Shown here: positions 1 through 10,909 of the stretch, one piece after another
How the letters are laid out: each line of letters opens with the position of its first letter
Numbering within the stretch: position 1 is the first letter of the stretch
Source: Rhodobacter sp.
GTDB taxonomy: Bacteria > Pseudomonadota > Alphaproteobacteria > Rhodobacterales > Rhodobacteraceae
DNA: 47,847 bases
Assembly: GCA_027489175.1 (NCBI GenBank)
Contig: JAIYAE010000010.1
Location: forward strand, 1 to 47,847
Direction: 5' to 3'
The notes under the pieces: model-generated
Told to the model about the DNA's origin: nothing
The model's database searches: none
The model's input: only the letters and a program-made list of their open reading frames with translations
Program-made: the position numbers and the translations under genes

Positions 1-253
1 AAGCTGACACCTAGATCATCGGAACCTCGCGATCCCTACTAGGCCGATATGCTGCGATCTGACGCCGATGCGCCCAAACCGCCCGCATATCCCTTCATAA
101 AACTACAGTTTCAAAGAGCCATCGTTCAGACAAAAAACGTGTGATCCGCCAATTCCTTGGCGTATCCCTTCGCGCCTTGTCTTCAGATTTTCCGGGCTTT
201 CCCGTAGCTTGCGCCGCCGTTCGTTCCCGTCACCGTCACGTCTCCGCTTCGGT
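1..253 (-). other. rRNA operon leader, 16S gene expected beyond left edge
   Basis: Read on the minus strand, this stretch resembles the leader of a rhodobacterial rRNA operon. It has a boxA-like antitermination element, TGGCTCTTTGA (111-121), followed by a GATATGCGGGCGGTTTGG stretch that I recognise from rRNA leaders of this order, 15-35 bases further on. No open frame on either strand looks coding. The 16S gene itself is not in the window; it should begin just to the left of base 1, transcribed leftward. The leader identity is recognition from memory and was not aligned. Confidence 0.7.
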
Positions 254-260
254 GAGGCGG

Positions 261-289
261 TATTTACGGAGACCGCGCGGCGCCCGCAA
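261..289 (-). promoter_or_regulatory. Probable rRNA operon sigma-70 promoter
   Basis: On the minus strand there is a -35 TTGCGG (289-284), a 17-base spacer and a -10 TAAATA (266-261), followed by CCGCCTCACCG; transcription would start near 253. Immediately upstream, 295-330 holds two A/T tracts (TTTTT and TTTTTTT on this strand), as expected for an UP element of a strong stable-RNA promoter. Position and spacing fit the leader downstream. Assignment is by eye. Confidence 0.65.
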
Positions 290-338
290 GAGGGAAAAAT
301 GCGTTATGCCCAAAAAAATTCGTATGGCAGGAAAGTAA

Positions 339-404
339 CGCAAAATCTTGCGGTTGTGGATGCTTTCCCCACAAGAAGCGCCCTCTCCACGCAACTTTCT
401 TGCG
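339..404. promoter_or_regulatory. Palindromes upstream of the rRNA promoter
   Basis: Two near-identical palindromes, CGCAAAATCTTGCG (339-352) and CGCAACTTTCTTGCG (390-404), flank a third inverted repeat, TTGTGG-N9-CCACAA (354-374). They lie about 50 to 115 bases upstream of the -35 element, where activators of stable-RNA promoters commonly bind. They also lie just downstream of the msrQ stop. The binding protein is unknown. Confidence 0.4.
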
Positions 405-437
405 GCTGACACCCGTTTAAGAAAGCTTGCACATGCC

Positions 438-1073
438 TTATGCAGCGGCCCGCTGTCGTGAGGTTGGCCGGGGCAGCAAACGCAACGCCAGAAGTGTAAG
501 GCCGATGCCGGAATAGGCCATCACTTCGACGGTCCAGACCTTCGACAATAGAACAAGGTGCAGCACTCCAGCCGCCAGCGCTACATAGGCAAGCCGATGC
601 AGCCGTCCCCAGGCAACCGGCCCAAGCTTGCGGATCGCGGCGTTGCTTGAGGTGGCCGCCAGCGGCAACAGCACCAGGAAACCTAGCATCCCCAGGATGA
701 CATACGGACGTTTCCATAGGTCGGCCGCCATTTCGGACCAGCGTAGCCCCATATCAAGCGTGACCCAGGCCATCAGGTGCAACGACACATAGCCGAAGGC
801 GAGCAACCCCAAGGCCCTGCGGAAGCGTATCAGGTTCAGCCCCAGCCGGCGAAGAGGCGTGATCGTCAGGGACGCGAGCAGAAACTGCAGACCCAGCTCT
901 CCCAGCCGGTGTTCGATGACCTTGACCGGATCGACCCCCAGATTGTCCGCCAGAGCCCCCCATACCAGCAAAGCGAACGGGACAATCCCCAAGCTGTAGA
1001 TGGCCCAGGTCGGGACGCGGCGGGCAACGCCGTTCAGACGGTCGATCAGTCCCGGTGCGTCAGCCGCGTCCAT
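438..1073 (-). CDS. msrQ: MsrQ, heme b membrane subunit of MsrPQ
   Basis: Inner-membrane heme protein that passes electrons to the periplasmic methionine sulfoxide reductase MsrP. The 211 residues are the usual length for the YedZ/MsrQ family and form about six hydrophobic segments of the ferric-reductase type. Candidate heme-ligand histidines lie in the segments reading SLHLMAW, RLHRLAY and GVLHLVLL. The start codon overlaps the msrP stop by one base (TGATG), so the two genes are very probably one coupled transcription unit. No separate ribosome binding site is needed. The family identification is strong. Confidence 0.93.
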   Translation of the reverse strand: MDAADAPGLIDRLNGVARRVPTWAIYSLGIVPFALLVWGALADNLGVDPVKVIEHRLGELGLQFLLASLTITPLRRLGLNLIRFRRALGLLAFGYVSLHLMAWVTLDMGLRWSEMAADLWKRPYVILGMLGFLVLLPLAATSSNAAIRKLGPVAWGRLHRLAYVALAAGVLHLVLLSKVWTVEVMAYSGIGLTLLALRLLPRPTSRQRAAA

Positions 1074-1993
1074 CAGTAGTCGACCGTCAGGTCTTGCCCG
1101 GCGTACAGGCTGGCAACCTCGGCTTCATAGCCGTTGAACATAAGCGTGTCCTGCCGCCCACCAAACAGGCCCGAACCGACCACACGTTCTGATGCCTGGC
1201 TCCACCGGGGATGGTCCACAGTAGGGTTCACATTTGCATAGAAGCCATACTCGCTTGGCTGCAGCATGTTCCAGGTTGTGGGCGGCATTTCGGCTACCAG
1301 GCTGATCCGCACAATACTCTTGATGCTCTTGAACCCATATTTCCACGGAACCACCAAGCGGATCGGCGCGCCGTTCTGGTTGGGCATCGGTTCTCCGTAA
1401 AGGCCCGTGGCCAAGATCGTCAGCGGATGCATCGCTTCATCAAGCCGCAACCCTTCCCGGTACGGCCACTCAATGAAAGGAGAGGACTGGCCGGGCATCT
1501 CTTCCGGACGGACCAGGGTTTCGAAGGCCACGAACTTAGCACCAGACTGAATGCCCACCCGGTTCAGCAGACCTGCCAGCTCAAACCCGATCCAGGGAAC
1601 GACCATGCTCCAGGCCTCAACGCAGCGCAGACGGTAGATGCGTTCCTCAAGCGGCTGGCCTTTCATCACATCGGCAAGATCATAAGTGCCCGGATTGTCG
1701 ACCAAGCCGTCGATCACCACAGACCAGGGGTCCGTCGTCAGCCCACCGGCATAGGCAGCAGGGTCCTCCTTCCCGGTGCCGAATTCATAGAAGTTGTTAT
1801 AGCTGGTGATGTCTTCAAAGCTGTTCGGCTCGGCATCCGTAGAAAACCGGCTGGGCGCCGCTTGGATCTGCGACAAGGCAGGGGTCGCGCTCAGCGCTGC
1901 GGCACCGGTGATCCACTGGCGGCGGTTCAGCCACAGCGCCTTTGGCGTCACGTCGGACCAGGCCAGCGGGCGACTTTGGGATGAGCGGGGCAT
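1073..1993 (-). CDS. msrP: MsrP, periplasmic methionine sulfoxide reductase
   Basis: Molybdopterin enzyme (formerly YedY) that repairs oxidised methionines in periplasmic proteins, using electrons from MsrQ. The 306-residue frame starts with a twin-arginine signal (NRRQWITG, residues 23-30), so it is exported folded. [10 protein letters not shown] (about 66-75) and the molybdenum-ligating cysteine in RCVEAWSM (Cys124) are typical of the family. The start at 1993 is chosen because AAGGAG lies eight bases upstream; an in-frame ATG at 2053 has no such site. The gene diverges from the fasciclin gene at 2279 and is coupled to msrQ. Confidence 0.95.
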   Translation of the reverse strand: MPRSSQSRPLAWSDVTPKALWLNRRQWITGAAALSATPALSQIQAAPSRFSTDAEPNSFEDITSYNNFYEFGTGKEDPAAYAGGLTTDPWSVVIDGLVDNPGTYDLADVMKGQPLEERIYRLRCVEAWSMVVPWIGFELAGLLNRVGIQSGAKFVAFETLVRPEEMPGQSSPFIEWPYREGLRLDEAMHPLTILATGLYGEPMPNQNGAPIRLVVPWKYGFKSIKSIVRISLVAEMPPTTWNMLQPSEYGFYANVNPTVDHPRWSQASERVVGSGLFGGRQDTLMFNGYEAEVASLYAGQDLTVDY

Positions 1994-2018
1994 GCAGGGC
2001 TCCTTAGCTGGTGCCCAA

Positions 2019-2034
2019 CAAACATGCGTGTTTG
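2019..2034. promoter_or_regulatory. Perfect inverted repeat upstream of msrP
   Basis: CAAACATGCGTGTTTG: arms CAAACA and TGTTTG around TGCG, lying 26 bases upstream of the msrP start in the 285-base divergent spacer with the fasciclin gene. It could be an operator or an mRNA leader hairpin. No regulator gene is adjacent. The rest of the spacer shows no open frame and no promoter I can support. Confidence 0.35.
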
Positions 2035-2278
2035 GCGATGAAAAGCAAAGCAAACCGCCTCACGACTGCGATACGCCAATGAAACACGGGCTTTCGCGTT
2101 CACGACTGATGAACTCTCCTCACAGTGGATTGACTTGCCGTTTGAGACCGCGCTGGCTTAGTGCGCAGACAGTGCCCGTCAAGGGCCGTTCACGGCAAAG
2201 TCGGACTGATCTATTGCCGCATCCTCCCCATATAACCTCTGCCAATCACGGCACACCGATCAAACGGGAGTGACACCA

Positions 2279-2758
2279 ATGATCCGCAGAACTTTCCTGG
2301 CGCTGACCGCCGCAACCGCCTTTGCAATGCCTGCAATGGCCCAAGACATGGACATCGTCGATACCGCTGTCGCCAATGGCTCGTTCACGACGCTGGCCGC
2401 TGCCCTGACCGCCGCCGGTCTGGTTGAAACGCTGAAGGGCGAAGGCCCGTTCACCGTCTTCGCGCCGACCGACGCTGCCTTTGCCGCTCTGCCTGCTGGC
2501 ACCGTCGAAGACTTGCTGAAGCCCGAGAACAAGGACAAGCTCGTTGCTGTGCTGACCTATCACGTCGTGCCCGGCAAAGTCATGTCGACCGACCTGTCCG
2601 AAGGCCTGAAGGCAGCCACCGTGAACGGTGCGGAAGTGACCATCACCCTTGAAGGCGGCCCGAAAGTGAACGGCGCCGTCATCTCGGCTCCGGACGTCGC
2701 AGCGTCGAACGGCGTGATCCACGTCATCGACAGCGTGATCCTGCCGCCGGAAGGCTAA
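2279..2758 (+). CDS. Secreted fasciclin (FAS1) domain protein
   Basis: A 159-residue secreted protein made of a signal peptide (about residues 1-21, ending AMAQ) and one FAS1 domain. The FAS1 hallmarks are visible: [28 protein letters not shown] and, near the end, [18 protein letters not shown]1 domains mediate adhesion or bind small ligands; no partner can be named here. The ATG at 2279 is preferred to the upstream in-frame GTG at 2270 because GGGAG sits eight bases before it. A second FAS1 gene follows at 2851, separated by a hairpin, suggesting tandem duplication. Confidence 0.92.
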   Translation: MIRRTFLALTAATAFAMPAMAQDMDIVDTAVANGSFTTLAAALTAAGLVETLKGEGPFTVFAPTDAAFAALPAGTVEDLLKPENKDKLVAVLTYHVVPGKVMSTDLSEGLKAATVNGAEVTITLEGGPKVNGAVISAPDVAASNGVIHVIDSVILPPEG

Positions 2759-2765
2759 GACTACC

Positions 2766-2790
2766 TTGGGGGCGCCATTGGCGCCCCCAA
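2766..2790. terminator. Hairpin between the two fasciclin genes
   Basis: Perfect 11-base stem (TTGGGGGCGCC with its complement) around a three-base ATT loop, eight bases after the first fasciclin stop and followed by CCTTTTC. It probably ends or attenuates transcription before the second gene. It lacks a long U tract. Confidence 0.65.
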
Positions 2791-2850
2791 CCTTTTCAGG
2801 GCCCGCGTGATCTGGCCCGACCAACCCCCGACATACAAAGGATGAAATCC

Positions 2851-3342
2851 ATGCAACGTCGTGCGTTCTTTCGCGCGGTCGGCGGCCTGTCGGTCGCTGC
2901 CCTGATCTCTGCCTGTGTTCCCATGACGTCCGAGCCCGATATCGTCGACATCGCCGCTTCGGATGACCAGTTCTCCACCCTCGTTGCCGCTGTTACGGCG
3001 GCAGGCCTTGTTGACACTCTGAAAGGCGATGGCCCCTTCACGGTTTTCGCGCCGACCAATGCTGCATTTGAGGCGCTTCCGGCAGGCACCGTCGAAAACC
3101 TGCTGAAGCCCGAGAACAAGGACCAACTGGTCAAGATCCTGACCTATCACGTTGTGCCGGGTGCGGTGACCTCGGACCAGCTTGCCGGACAGCGCCTGGA
3201 TGTGGCGACCGTGCAAGGCCAGACCGTTCACATCGACGGCCGCAACGGCGTCAAGGTGAACAAGTCGCGCGTGACGACGGCTGACATCATCGCCTCGAAC
3301 GGCGTAATCCATGTGATCGACCGGGTCCTTTTGCCCAAATGA
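2851..3342 (+). CDS. Fasciclin (FAS1) domain lipoprotein
   Basis: A 163-residue FAS1 protein closely related to the preceding gene (shared [41 protein letters not shown]). Its N-terminus differs: a short hydrophobic signal ends in a lipobox (LISAC), so it should be lipid-anchored rather than free. The start at 2851 is chosen because AAAGGA lies eight bases upstream; the in-frame ATG at 2842 would overlap that site. The role in adhesion or surface attachment is inferred from the family. Confidence 0.9.
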   Translation: MQRRAFFRAVGGLSVAALISACVPMTSEPDIVDIAASDDQFSTLVAAVTAAGLVDTLKGDGPFTVFAPTNAAFEALPAGTVENLLKPENKDQLVKILTYHVVPGAVTSDQLAGQRLDVATVQGQTVHIDGRNGVKVNKSRVTTADIIASNGVIHVIDRVLLPK

Positions 3343-3350
3343 ACCTGTCC

Positions 3351-3373
3351 GGGGCGGTGCATCCCACCGCCCC
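3351..3373. terminator. Hairpin after the fasciclin lipoprotein gene
   Basis: Nine-base stem GGGGCGGTG/CACCGCCCC with a five-base loop, starting nine bases past the stop codon. It lies between the fasciclin pair and the SDR gene. There is no U tract, so efficiency is uncertain. Confidence 0.55.
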
Positions 3374-3445
3374 CACAACGCCGCCGCTTTCCCGTTGCGC
3401 ATTACCAGGCGGCGCGGCACCCTCCGCCCTGACCAGAGGACCCGC

Positions 3446-4198
3446 ATGACCCAGAAGACTGCCCTCATTACTGGCGCTGCCCGCGGTATTGGACTGGCCA
3501 CCACCCGCCGGTTTCTGGCGGATGGCTGGACCGTTGCGATGATCGACCGCGACGGGGGCGCGCTGTTCGCGGCCGCCGACGCTCTGCAAGGCGTGCATCC
3601 AGTGCTGGCGGATGTCTCGATCCCCGATCAGGTGAGAGGGCTGGTAGAGGACACCCTCACCACCTTCGGCCGCATTGACGCCGTCGTGAACAATGCCGGA
3701 GTGGCTGATTTCGGCCCGGTGGAAGACACCAGCTTTGACCGCTGGCGCCGGGTAATGGAGACGAACCTAGATGGTGTCTTTCTGGTGACCCAGGCCGCTA
3801 CCGCCGCGTTAAGGTCATCCCGCGGGGCCATCGTCAATATCGCCTCCATTTCTGGCCTGCGCGCGTCAACGCTTCGGGTTGCTTACGGCACGTCAAAAGC
3901 CGCTGTTATCCAGCTGACCTTGCAACAAGCGGTCGAACTTGGCGAATATGGCATCCGGGCCAACTGCGTCGCTCCGGGGCCGGTGCGCACCAAGCTGGCC
4001 ATGGCCGTCCATTCACCCGAGATCATCGCCGCTTATCATGACGCAATCCCCCTCAACCGCTATGGCTCGGAGGATGAAATTGCTGAAGTCATCCACTTCC
4101 TCTGCTCGCCCCGCGCATCCTATGTGACCGGGCAGACAATCGCGGTCGACGGAGGGTTTGAGGCGACCGGCATCGGCCTTCCCGCCCTGCGCAGTTAA
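3446..4198 (+). CDS. Short-chain dehydrogenase/reductase (SDR)
   Basis: Classical SDR of 250 residues, an NAD(P)-dependent oxidoreductase of unknown substrate. Visible motifs are the cofactor-binding TGAARGIG (9-16), NNAG (82-85), Ser134, and the catalytic Tyr147/Lys151 in YGTSK. The C-terminal GQTIAVDGGF is typical of FabG-like members. An aspartate after the second strand (MIDRDGG) suggests NAD rather than NADP preference, which is inference. The start at 3446 has AGAGGA eight bases upstream. It is followed on the same strand by the caspase-like gene 92 bases later, with no obvious functional link. Confidence 0.9.
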   Translation: MTQKTALITGAARGIGLATTRRFLADGWTVAMIDRDGGALFAAADALQGVHPVLADVSIPDQVRGLVEDTLTTFGRIDAVVNNAGVADFGPVEDTSFDRWRRVMETNLDGVFLVTQAATAALRSSRGAIVNIASISGLRASTLRVAYGTSKAAVIQLTLQQAVELGEYGIRANCVAPGPVRTKLAMAVHSPEIIAAYHDAIPLNRYGSEDEIAEVIHFLCSPRASYVTGQTIAVDGGFEATGIGLPALRS

Positions 4199-4290
4199 GG
4201 TAAGGCTTGGGCTTTTTCCTTTGCGTGCTGCCGCGGCATGAAGCTAACATTCGACCAGACGTATTTGATGGAATCGACTTGAGGACCGGG

Positions 4291-5835
4291 ATGAGCTTGC
4301 CTTTGCGCATAGCCCAAATATCCAAGGCATTTATTGTCATGTGCCTGCTAGCCGGGCCGGCATTGGCCGACGACCGCATCGCCCTTGTCATAGGGAACGG
4401 CGACTATCTCCATGTTCCAAAACTGCAGAACTCGGTCAACGATGCCCGCAAGATCAGCGACACGCTTGTCGGGATCGGGTTCGAGGTTACCACCCTGCTT
4501 GACGCCCCACGGGATGAGATCATCGATGCGATGGCAGACTTCTCTTTCCGCTCTGAAGTGGCCGACCTCGCGCTGGTCTACTATGCGGGTCACGGCGTCG
4601 CAGTGGAGGGGCGGAACTTTCTGATCCCCGTCGATGCCCTGATCCGCCGCAACAGTGAGCTTCCGTCGCAGGCGATCGATATGAACGATCTCTTGGCCAG
4701 CGTTGACCGTGCCCGGAAGATGCGGATCGTGATCCTGGACAGCTGCCGAAACAACCCCTTCCCCGGCGGGCTTGAGTCAGAGCCCGAGGTTGGCGCGCGC
4801 TCTGTCCCCCAGGGCAGTACAGGTGCAGGCGATGTTGCCCCGCAGGCCGCCGCGCGCGATCTGGCCACCGGCCTAGCCCCTGCCTCGCCCGACCGTGGCA
4901 CGCTGGTGGCCTTCGCCGCCAAGGATGGCGCGGTTGCCTTCGATGGCACCACAGGCAACAGCCCCTTTGCCCTGGCTTTGGCTGACAAGCTCAGTCAGCC
5001 CGGGCTTGAGATCAGCCTGATGTTCCGACAAGTGCGCGACGATGTGATGGCCGCCACCGGCAACATGCAGGAACCACACACCTATGGCGCCTTGTCCGGA
5101 GTGCCGTTCTATCTTGCCGGCACCGAGGAAGAGCGTGACGCGCTCGACGCAGCAAATCCGGCCGAAGCCTGGTCGCGCATCAAGCCCGAGCAGGAAGAGC
5201 AGATCGCCGTTCTTGCCGAAGCGGGCGATCCGCGCGCCATGCTGGGGCTGGCCTACATGCGCCTTTTCCCCGAATCTCCCGACTACGATGCCGAGACCGC
5301 CGCCATCTGGTTGCAGAAGGCCGTCGCTGTCGGTTCGCCCGAGGCGGAATTCGAACTGGCGCGGCTCTATGAAAACGGCATTGGCGTCCCCGCCGATCCG
5401 GTCCGCGCGCTCGAGCTTTACCAATCCTCTGCTGCCCAGGATTTCCCCGACGCCGTGAATGAACTTGGCTTCTTCACCTTCACCGGATCGCTTGGTGTGC
5501 CGCTGGACCAGACCCGCGCGCTTGAGCTTTTCCGTCAGGCTGCCGACCTTGACCAGCCTGAAGCCATGTTCAACGTCGCCGGCTTTATTGATGATGGCCA
5601 TATCGCGGACGCCGGCCCCGCCGATGCAGCAGCCTACCTCTACCGTGCGCTGCGGCTTGGCAGCGAAAAGGTGCTTGAGGCGCTAAGCACCCAGTCGCAA
5701 TCCTTCAAGATCGAGACCAGGAAGGCCCTGCAAGAGGACCTTCGCGACAACGGATTCTACAATGGCCCCGTGGATGGCGACTTCGGCGCCGGCACGGTGA
5801 AAAGCCTTCGCATGGCATTCGGTTTGATAGGTTGA
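4291..5835 (+). CDS. Secreted caspase-like (C14) protein with Sel1 repeats
   Basis: A 514-residue exported protein. A signal peptide (about 1-26, ending ALAD) precedes a caspase-like fold with the catalytic pair visible: His101 in YYAGHG and Cys152 in DSCRNNPF. Residues of roughly 290-460 form Sel1-type helical repeats (for example EFELARLYENGIGVP and ALELYQSSA). The last 40 residues (GFYNGPVDGDFGAGT) resemble a peptidoglycan-binding domain 1. The architecture implies a cell-envelope protease or signalling scaffold; substrate unknown. The start at 4291 has GAGGA five bases before it; an in-frame TTG at 4207 is less likely. A secreted protein follows 27 bases downstream, probably co-transcribed. 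Confidence 0.88.
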   Translation: MSLPLRIAQISKAFIVMCLLAGPALADDRIALVIGNGDYLHVPKLQNSVNDARKISDTLVGIGFEVTTLLDAPRDEIIDAMADFSFRSEVADLALVYYAGHGVAVEGRNFLIPVDALIRRNSELPSQAIDMNDLLASVDRARKMRIVILDSCRNNPFPGGLESEPEVGARSVPQGSTGAGDVAPQAAARDLATGLAPASPDRGTLVAFAAKDGAVAFDGTTGNSPFALALADKLSQPGLEISLMFRQVRDDVMAATGNMQEPHTYGALSGVPFYLAGTEEERDALDAANPAEAWSRIKPEQEEQIAVLAEAGDPRAMLGLAYMRLFPESPDYDAETAAIWLQKAVAVGSPEAEFELARLYENGIGVPADPVRALELYQSSAAQDFPDAVNELGFFTFTGSLGVPLDQTRALELFRQAADLDQPEAMFNVAGFIDDGHIADAGPADAAAYLYRALRLGSEKVLEALSTQSQSFKIETRKALQEDLRDNGFYNGPVDGDFGAGTVKSLRMAFGLIG

Positions 5836-5862
5836 CACTTTCATTTCAAAGGAGAGATTCAG

Positions 5863-6621
5863 ATGAAATTCCAGAGTTACAAGCAATTGCGGGCAATGGG
5901 ATGGGCGTTGGCGGTCATCCCCCTGATCCTTTCGGGCGTCACGGCCCAGGCCTTTGAGCCTCCGAAAACAGGGCCCAAGATCATCATCATGGACAACGCC
6001 GCACCCGGCCTGCTCCTGGACATCGACTGCGAGTATCAACCGCCATCGGAAGAATTCTCTGGCCCAATCGTCAGTCTGCAAAGCCTCAGCGATTCTGAAG
6101 ACTGCAACGACAACAACCCCACGCCGCCAATCGGGCTTTCAACCCGCGCGACCGACGTTCTTGTGAAGGCGTTGAGTGATGCCGACCGCACCTGCAGCGA
6201 CATCCTGCTGGCTCGCCGTCAGGATGGCGTCAACGTGGACCTCTTCCGCATCGACTGCTACCGCCTCATGTACCGCAAACTCGCGCAGTCCATGCCGACC
6301 TCTGGCGACTACGTCCCGATCCGGGCGGCCTTGCTGGATGCCTCGGACAAGCTGGGCCAGATCGTGCGCCAGAACCAGGACACGTCAATCCGCCCTGTGA
6401 AGGTGCGTGAACGTGGCAAGCCCGACGCTCCTGCGACCGAAGCACTGCGGGCAGTCCGCGCCGACCGGCTTGAGATTGCCACCGCGCAGGCTGAGGCCGT
6501 ACTCGAAGAGACTGCAATCGTGATCTTACGCTCCGGCGAAATTCCGGTTCGGCGGAACATTCACTACGCCCGCGTCTCTGCCGCGGTCGAAGAGAACATT
6601 GCTGTGCTGCGTTCGGCTTGA
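5863..6621 (+). CDS. Secreted protein of unknown function beside caspase-like gene
   Basis: I do not recognise this 252-residue family. It has a signal peptide (about 1-30, ending VTAQA), and the mature part carries four cysteines (DIDCEYQ, SEDCNDN, RTCSD, RIDCYRL) that could form two disulfides in the periplasm. The C-terminal half is charged and probably helical. AAAGGAGAG lies eleven bases upstream of the ATG. The 27-base gap to the caspase-like gene and the shared terminator downstream suggest a two-gene operon, so it may be a partner or substrate of that protein; this is inference. Confidence 0.8.
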   Translation: MKFQSYKQLRAMGWALAVIPLILSGVTAQAFEPPKTGPKIIIMDNAAPGLLLDIDCEYQPPSEEFSGPIVSLQSLSDSEDCNDNNPTPPIGLSTRATDVLVKALSDADRTCSDILLARRQDGVNVDLFRIDCYRLMYRKLAQSMPTSGDYVPIRAALLDASDKLGQIVRQNQDTSIRPVKVRERGKPDAPATEALRAVRADRLEIATAQAEAVLEETAIVILRSGEIPVRRNIHYARVSAAVEENIAVLRSA

Positions 6622-6638
6622 CCGGTCACGGGACCAAC

Positions 6639-6662
6639 GAAAGGGGCCTTTCGGCCCCTTTC
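6639..6662. terminator. Bidirectional terminator between convergent genes
   Basis: Ten-base perfect stem GAAAGGGGCC/GGCCCCTTTC with a TTTC tetraloop, placed between the stop of the secreted-protein gene (6621, plus strand) and the stop of clpB (6668, minus strand). It can serve both directions. Confidence 0.8.
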
Positions 6663-6667
6663 ATCCC

Positions 6668-9279
<2,612 letters not shown>

Positions 9280-9283
<4 letters not shown>

Positions 9284-9510
9284 CGGTCTTCTCCTTTGAT
9301 GAAGCGCCCCGTCCGCAGTGCCCGGACATCCAGCACACCACCATGGGCCTTGCCGAAGATTTGGGCGCAGGGTGCTGCGTTTGCAATCCCCACCGTTGCG
9401 AAATCCGCATGGGCCATTCCGGCCAAACTCCGCCGACCGGCCCACTTGCCGTCGGCGGGTCCCGGCGCAGCGGCCGGTACGGTCAGTCGGCGCGCCTTGC
9501 CATCTGCCAT
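9280..9510 (-). CDS. Possible small ORF coupled to clpB
   Basis: A 76-residue frame (begins [10 protein letters not shown], ends [10 protein letters not shown]) that fills most of the 269-base gap upstream of clpB. Its TGA overlaps the clpB ATG as ATGA, and the clpB ribosome binding site lies inside its last codons. Codon use looks like that of the neighbouring genes, with GC-rich third positions. Against it: the ribosome binding site is weak, no family is recognised, and the clpB frame is also open here. It could be a leader peptide, a small protein, or chance. Confidence 0.4.
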
Positions 9511-9552
9511 CACAGGTCGCCATCGTGGCACTTCGCCACCGAAAGGCCTCCC

Positions 9553-9996
9553 ATGACAGATGCGAAACTCCCCTTGATCCACAAGGCCCCAGTCGAGGGT
9601 CTAGTGATCCATGTCGCAAGGACCGGCCTTGCCATCGGCGACACCGCCTGGCTGGACCGCCTGACCGACGGTCGCGTCGGCGTGTTCGCTCGTTTAAGTC
9701 AGCCGATCCTAGGGCTGATTCCCCGCATGCGCCCGGGCTTGATCGGGCACCTTGGGCCGATGGCAGAAGAGATCGTGGCCCCTTCCCTTGCGCATGGCGA
9801 TGCGCTTCGGGTCCGGATCATTGATCTTGTGCCGGAACACCTTTCAAATGGCTTTCCGGCAGAGGTCTTTATCTCGGTCTGGGGTGATCCGCGCCATTTG
9901 CAACCCATCCTGCAGGCTGCGGGCTTGGCCGATGATCTGGAAACGTCAGCGCCTCAGGGACGGTTTTCCTCCCTCAAGCCGGCCTATGGTTCATAG
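9553..9996 (+). CDS. Conserved-looking protein of unknown function
   Basis: A 147-residue soluble protein with no signal peptide. I do not recognise it with confidence. The segment reading [18 protein letters not shown] followed by a G-rich turn and a strand is faintly reminiscent of a HIRAN-type fold, but this was not tested. AAAGG lies seven bases upstream of the ATG. The gene is divergent from clpB and its last 13 bases overlap the 3' end of the converging propeller gene at 9984. Confidence 0.7.
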   Translation: MTDAKLPLIHKAPVEGLVIHVARTGLAIGDTAWLDRLTDGRVGVFARLSQPILGLIPRMRPGLIGHLGPMAEEIVAPSLAHGDALRVRIIDLVPEHLSNGFPAEVFISVWGDPRHLQPILQAAGLADDLETSAPQGRFSSLKPAYGS

Positions 9997-10808
9997 CGCA
10001 CATAGGCAAAGGCTGTGCTGTCGGGGGCCCAGCTTGGCACGTTGATCGTTCCTTGCCCGCCAATGAACTCTCGTACACGGCGACGATTGCCTCCGTCAGG
10101 ATCACACAAGACCAGCGCGACCTGCAGGTCCGCCGGATGACCAAGCGTCCCAGGCGGATAGGCCAAATAGACCAGATGCCTGCCATCGGGTGAGGGGTGT
10201 GGGAACCAGTTCACCTGATCATCTGAAAACAGCTGCCGCTGCCCGCTGCCGTCCGCCGCCATCACCCATATCTGCGCATGTCCGCCCCGGTCGCAGTTAT
10301 AGTAGATGCGGGTGCCGTCTGCGCTGTAGTCCGGCCCGTCACAATGCCCTTCGCCCTGCGTCAGCCGGGTCTCGTCCCCGCCATTGGCAGCGATCGTGTA
10401 AACATCAATCGGTCCGTCACCCCGCGCCGCGACATAAGCCATCCGCGTCCCGTCCGGTGACCAGCCATGCCACCAGCTCGGGGCCCGCGGCGATACCTTT
10501 CGTAACCTGCCGCCCGCAACCGGCATCACATAGACCTGCGACCCCTTTCCTTCATGATGCGATGACAGCACGATCAAAGAGCCATCAGGGCTGATCCCAT
10601 GGTCATTGTTGCAGCGGTCTGCGGGGCCGGTGTCCAGCGGCTCCAGTCCCGGCTTGGCCAAGGGCACCCTAAAAAGCCGCCCGTCACCATTGATCAGCAG
10701 CCAATCACCGGAAGGCGCCCAGTTCGGCGCCTCGATCCGACCGTCGACCGTCAGCACCTCCCGCACCCGGCCCGAGGCGACGTCAAAGATCTCGATGATG
10801 CTGCGCAA
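9984..10808 (-). CDS. TolB-like beta-propeller protein
   Basis: A 274-residue protein built from PD40/WD40-like propeller blades: repeated SPDG or APSG turns (NWAPSGDWLL, GISPDGSLIV, GWSPDGTRMA, DYSADGTRIY, HPSPDGRHLV, SWAPDSTAFA), about six blades. It resembles TolB and DPP-IV-type propellers but lacks a signal peptide, so it is probably cytoplasmic and of unknown role. The start is TTG at 10808: GAGGGAG lies seven bases upstream and no ATG is available nearby. It lies downstream of the gene at 10910, separated by a repeat element. Confidence 0.82.
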   Translation of the reverse strand: MRSIIEIFDVASGRVREVLTVDGRIEAPNWAPSGDWLLINGDGRLFRVPLAKPGLEPLDTGPADRCNNDHGISPDGSLIVLSSHHEGKGSQVYVMPVAGGRLRKVSPRAPSWWHGWSPDGTRMAYVAARGDGPIDVYTIAANGGDETRLTQGEGHCDGPDYSADGTRIYYNCDRGGHAQIWVMAADGSGQRQLFSDDQVNWFPHPSPDGRHLVYLAYPPGTLGHPADLQVALVLCDPDGGNRRRVREFIGGQGTINVPSWAPDSTAFAYVRYEP

Positions 10809-10862
10809 GCGGTAACTCCCTCAACTCAAAGCAAATTGCTCTTTCACATTTGCCCAAATATC

Positions 10863-10903
10863 CCACGGGGGGTCCGGGGGTGTGAAGCCCCCGGGGCTGG
10901 CCA
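10863..10903. repeat. Intergenic hairpin element, copy 1
   Basis: Contains GGTCCGGGGGTGTGAAG followed by CCCCCGG, giving a stem CCGGGGG/CCCCCGG around TGTGAAG. A second copy, diverged but with the same outline, lies at 18244-18286. Both sit a few bases beyond the stop codon of a minus-strand gene, so a terminator role is likely. Confidence 0.6.
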
Positions 10904-10909
10904 CAGGCA

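Noticed and set aside
354..374. DnaA-box-like TTGTGGATG and its inverted partner
   Set aside because: Two or more mismatches to TTATCCACA and no further boxes; more likely part of the rRNA promoter upstream region.
141..409. Short plus-strand open frames in the left edge region
   Set aside because: They run antisense to the probable rRNA promoter and leader and show no protein-like pattern.
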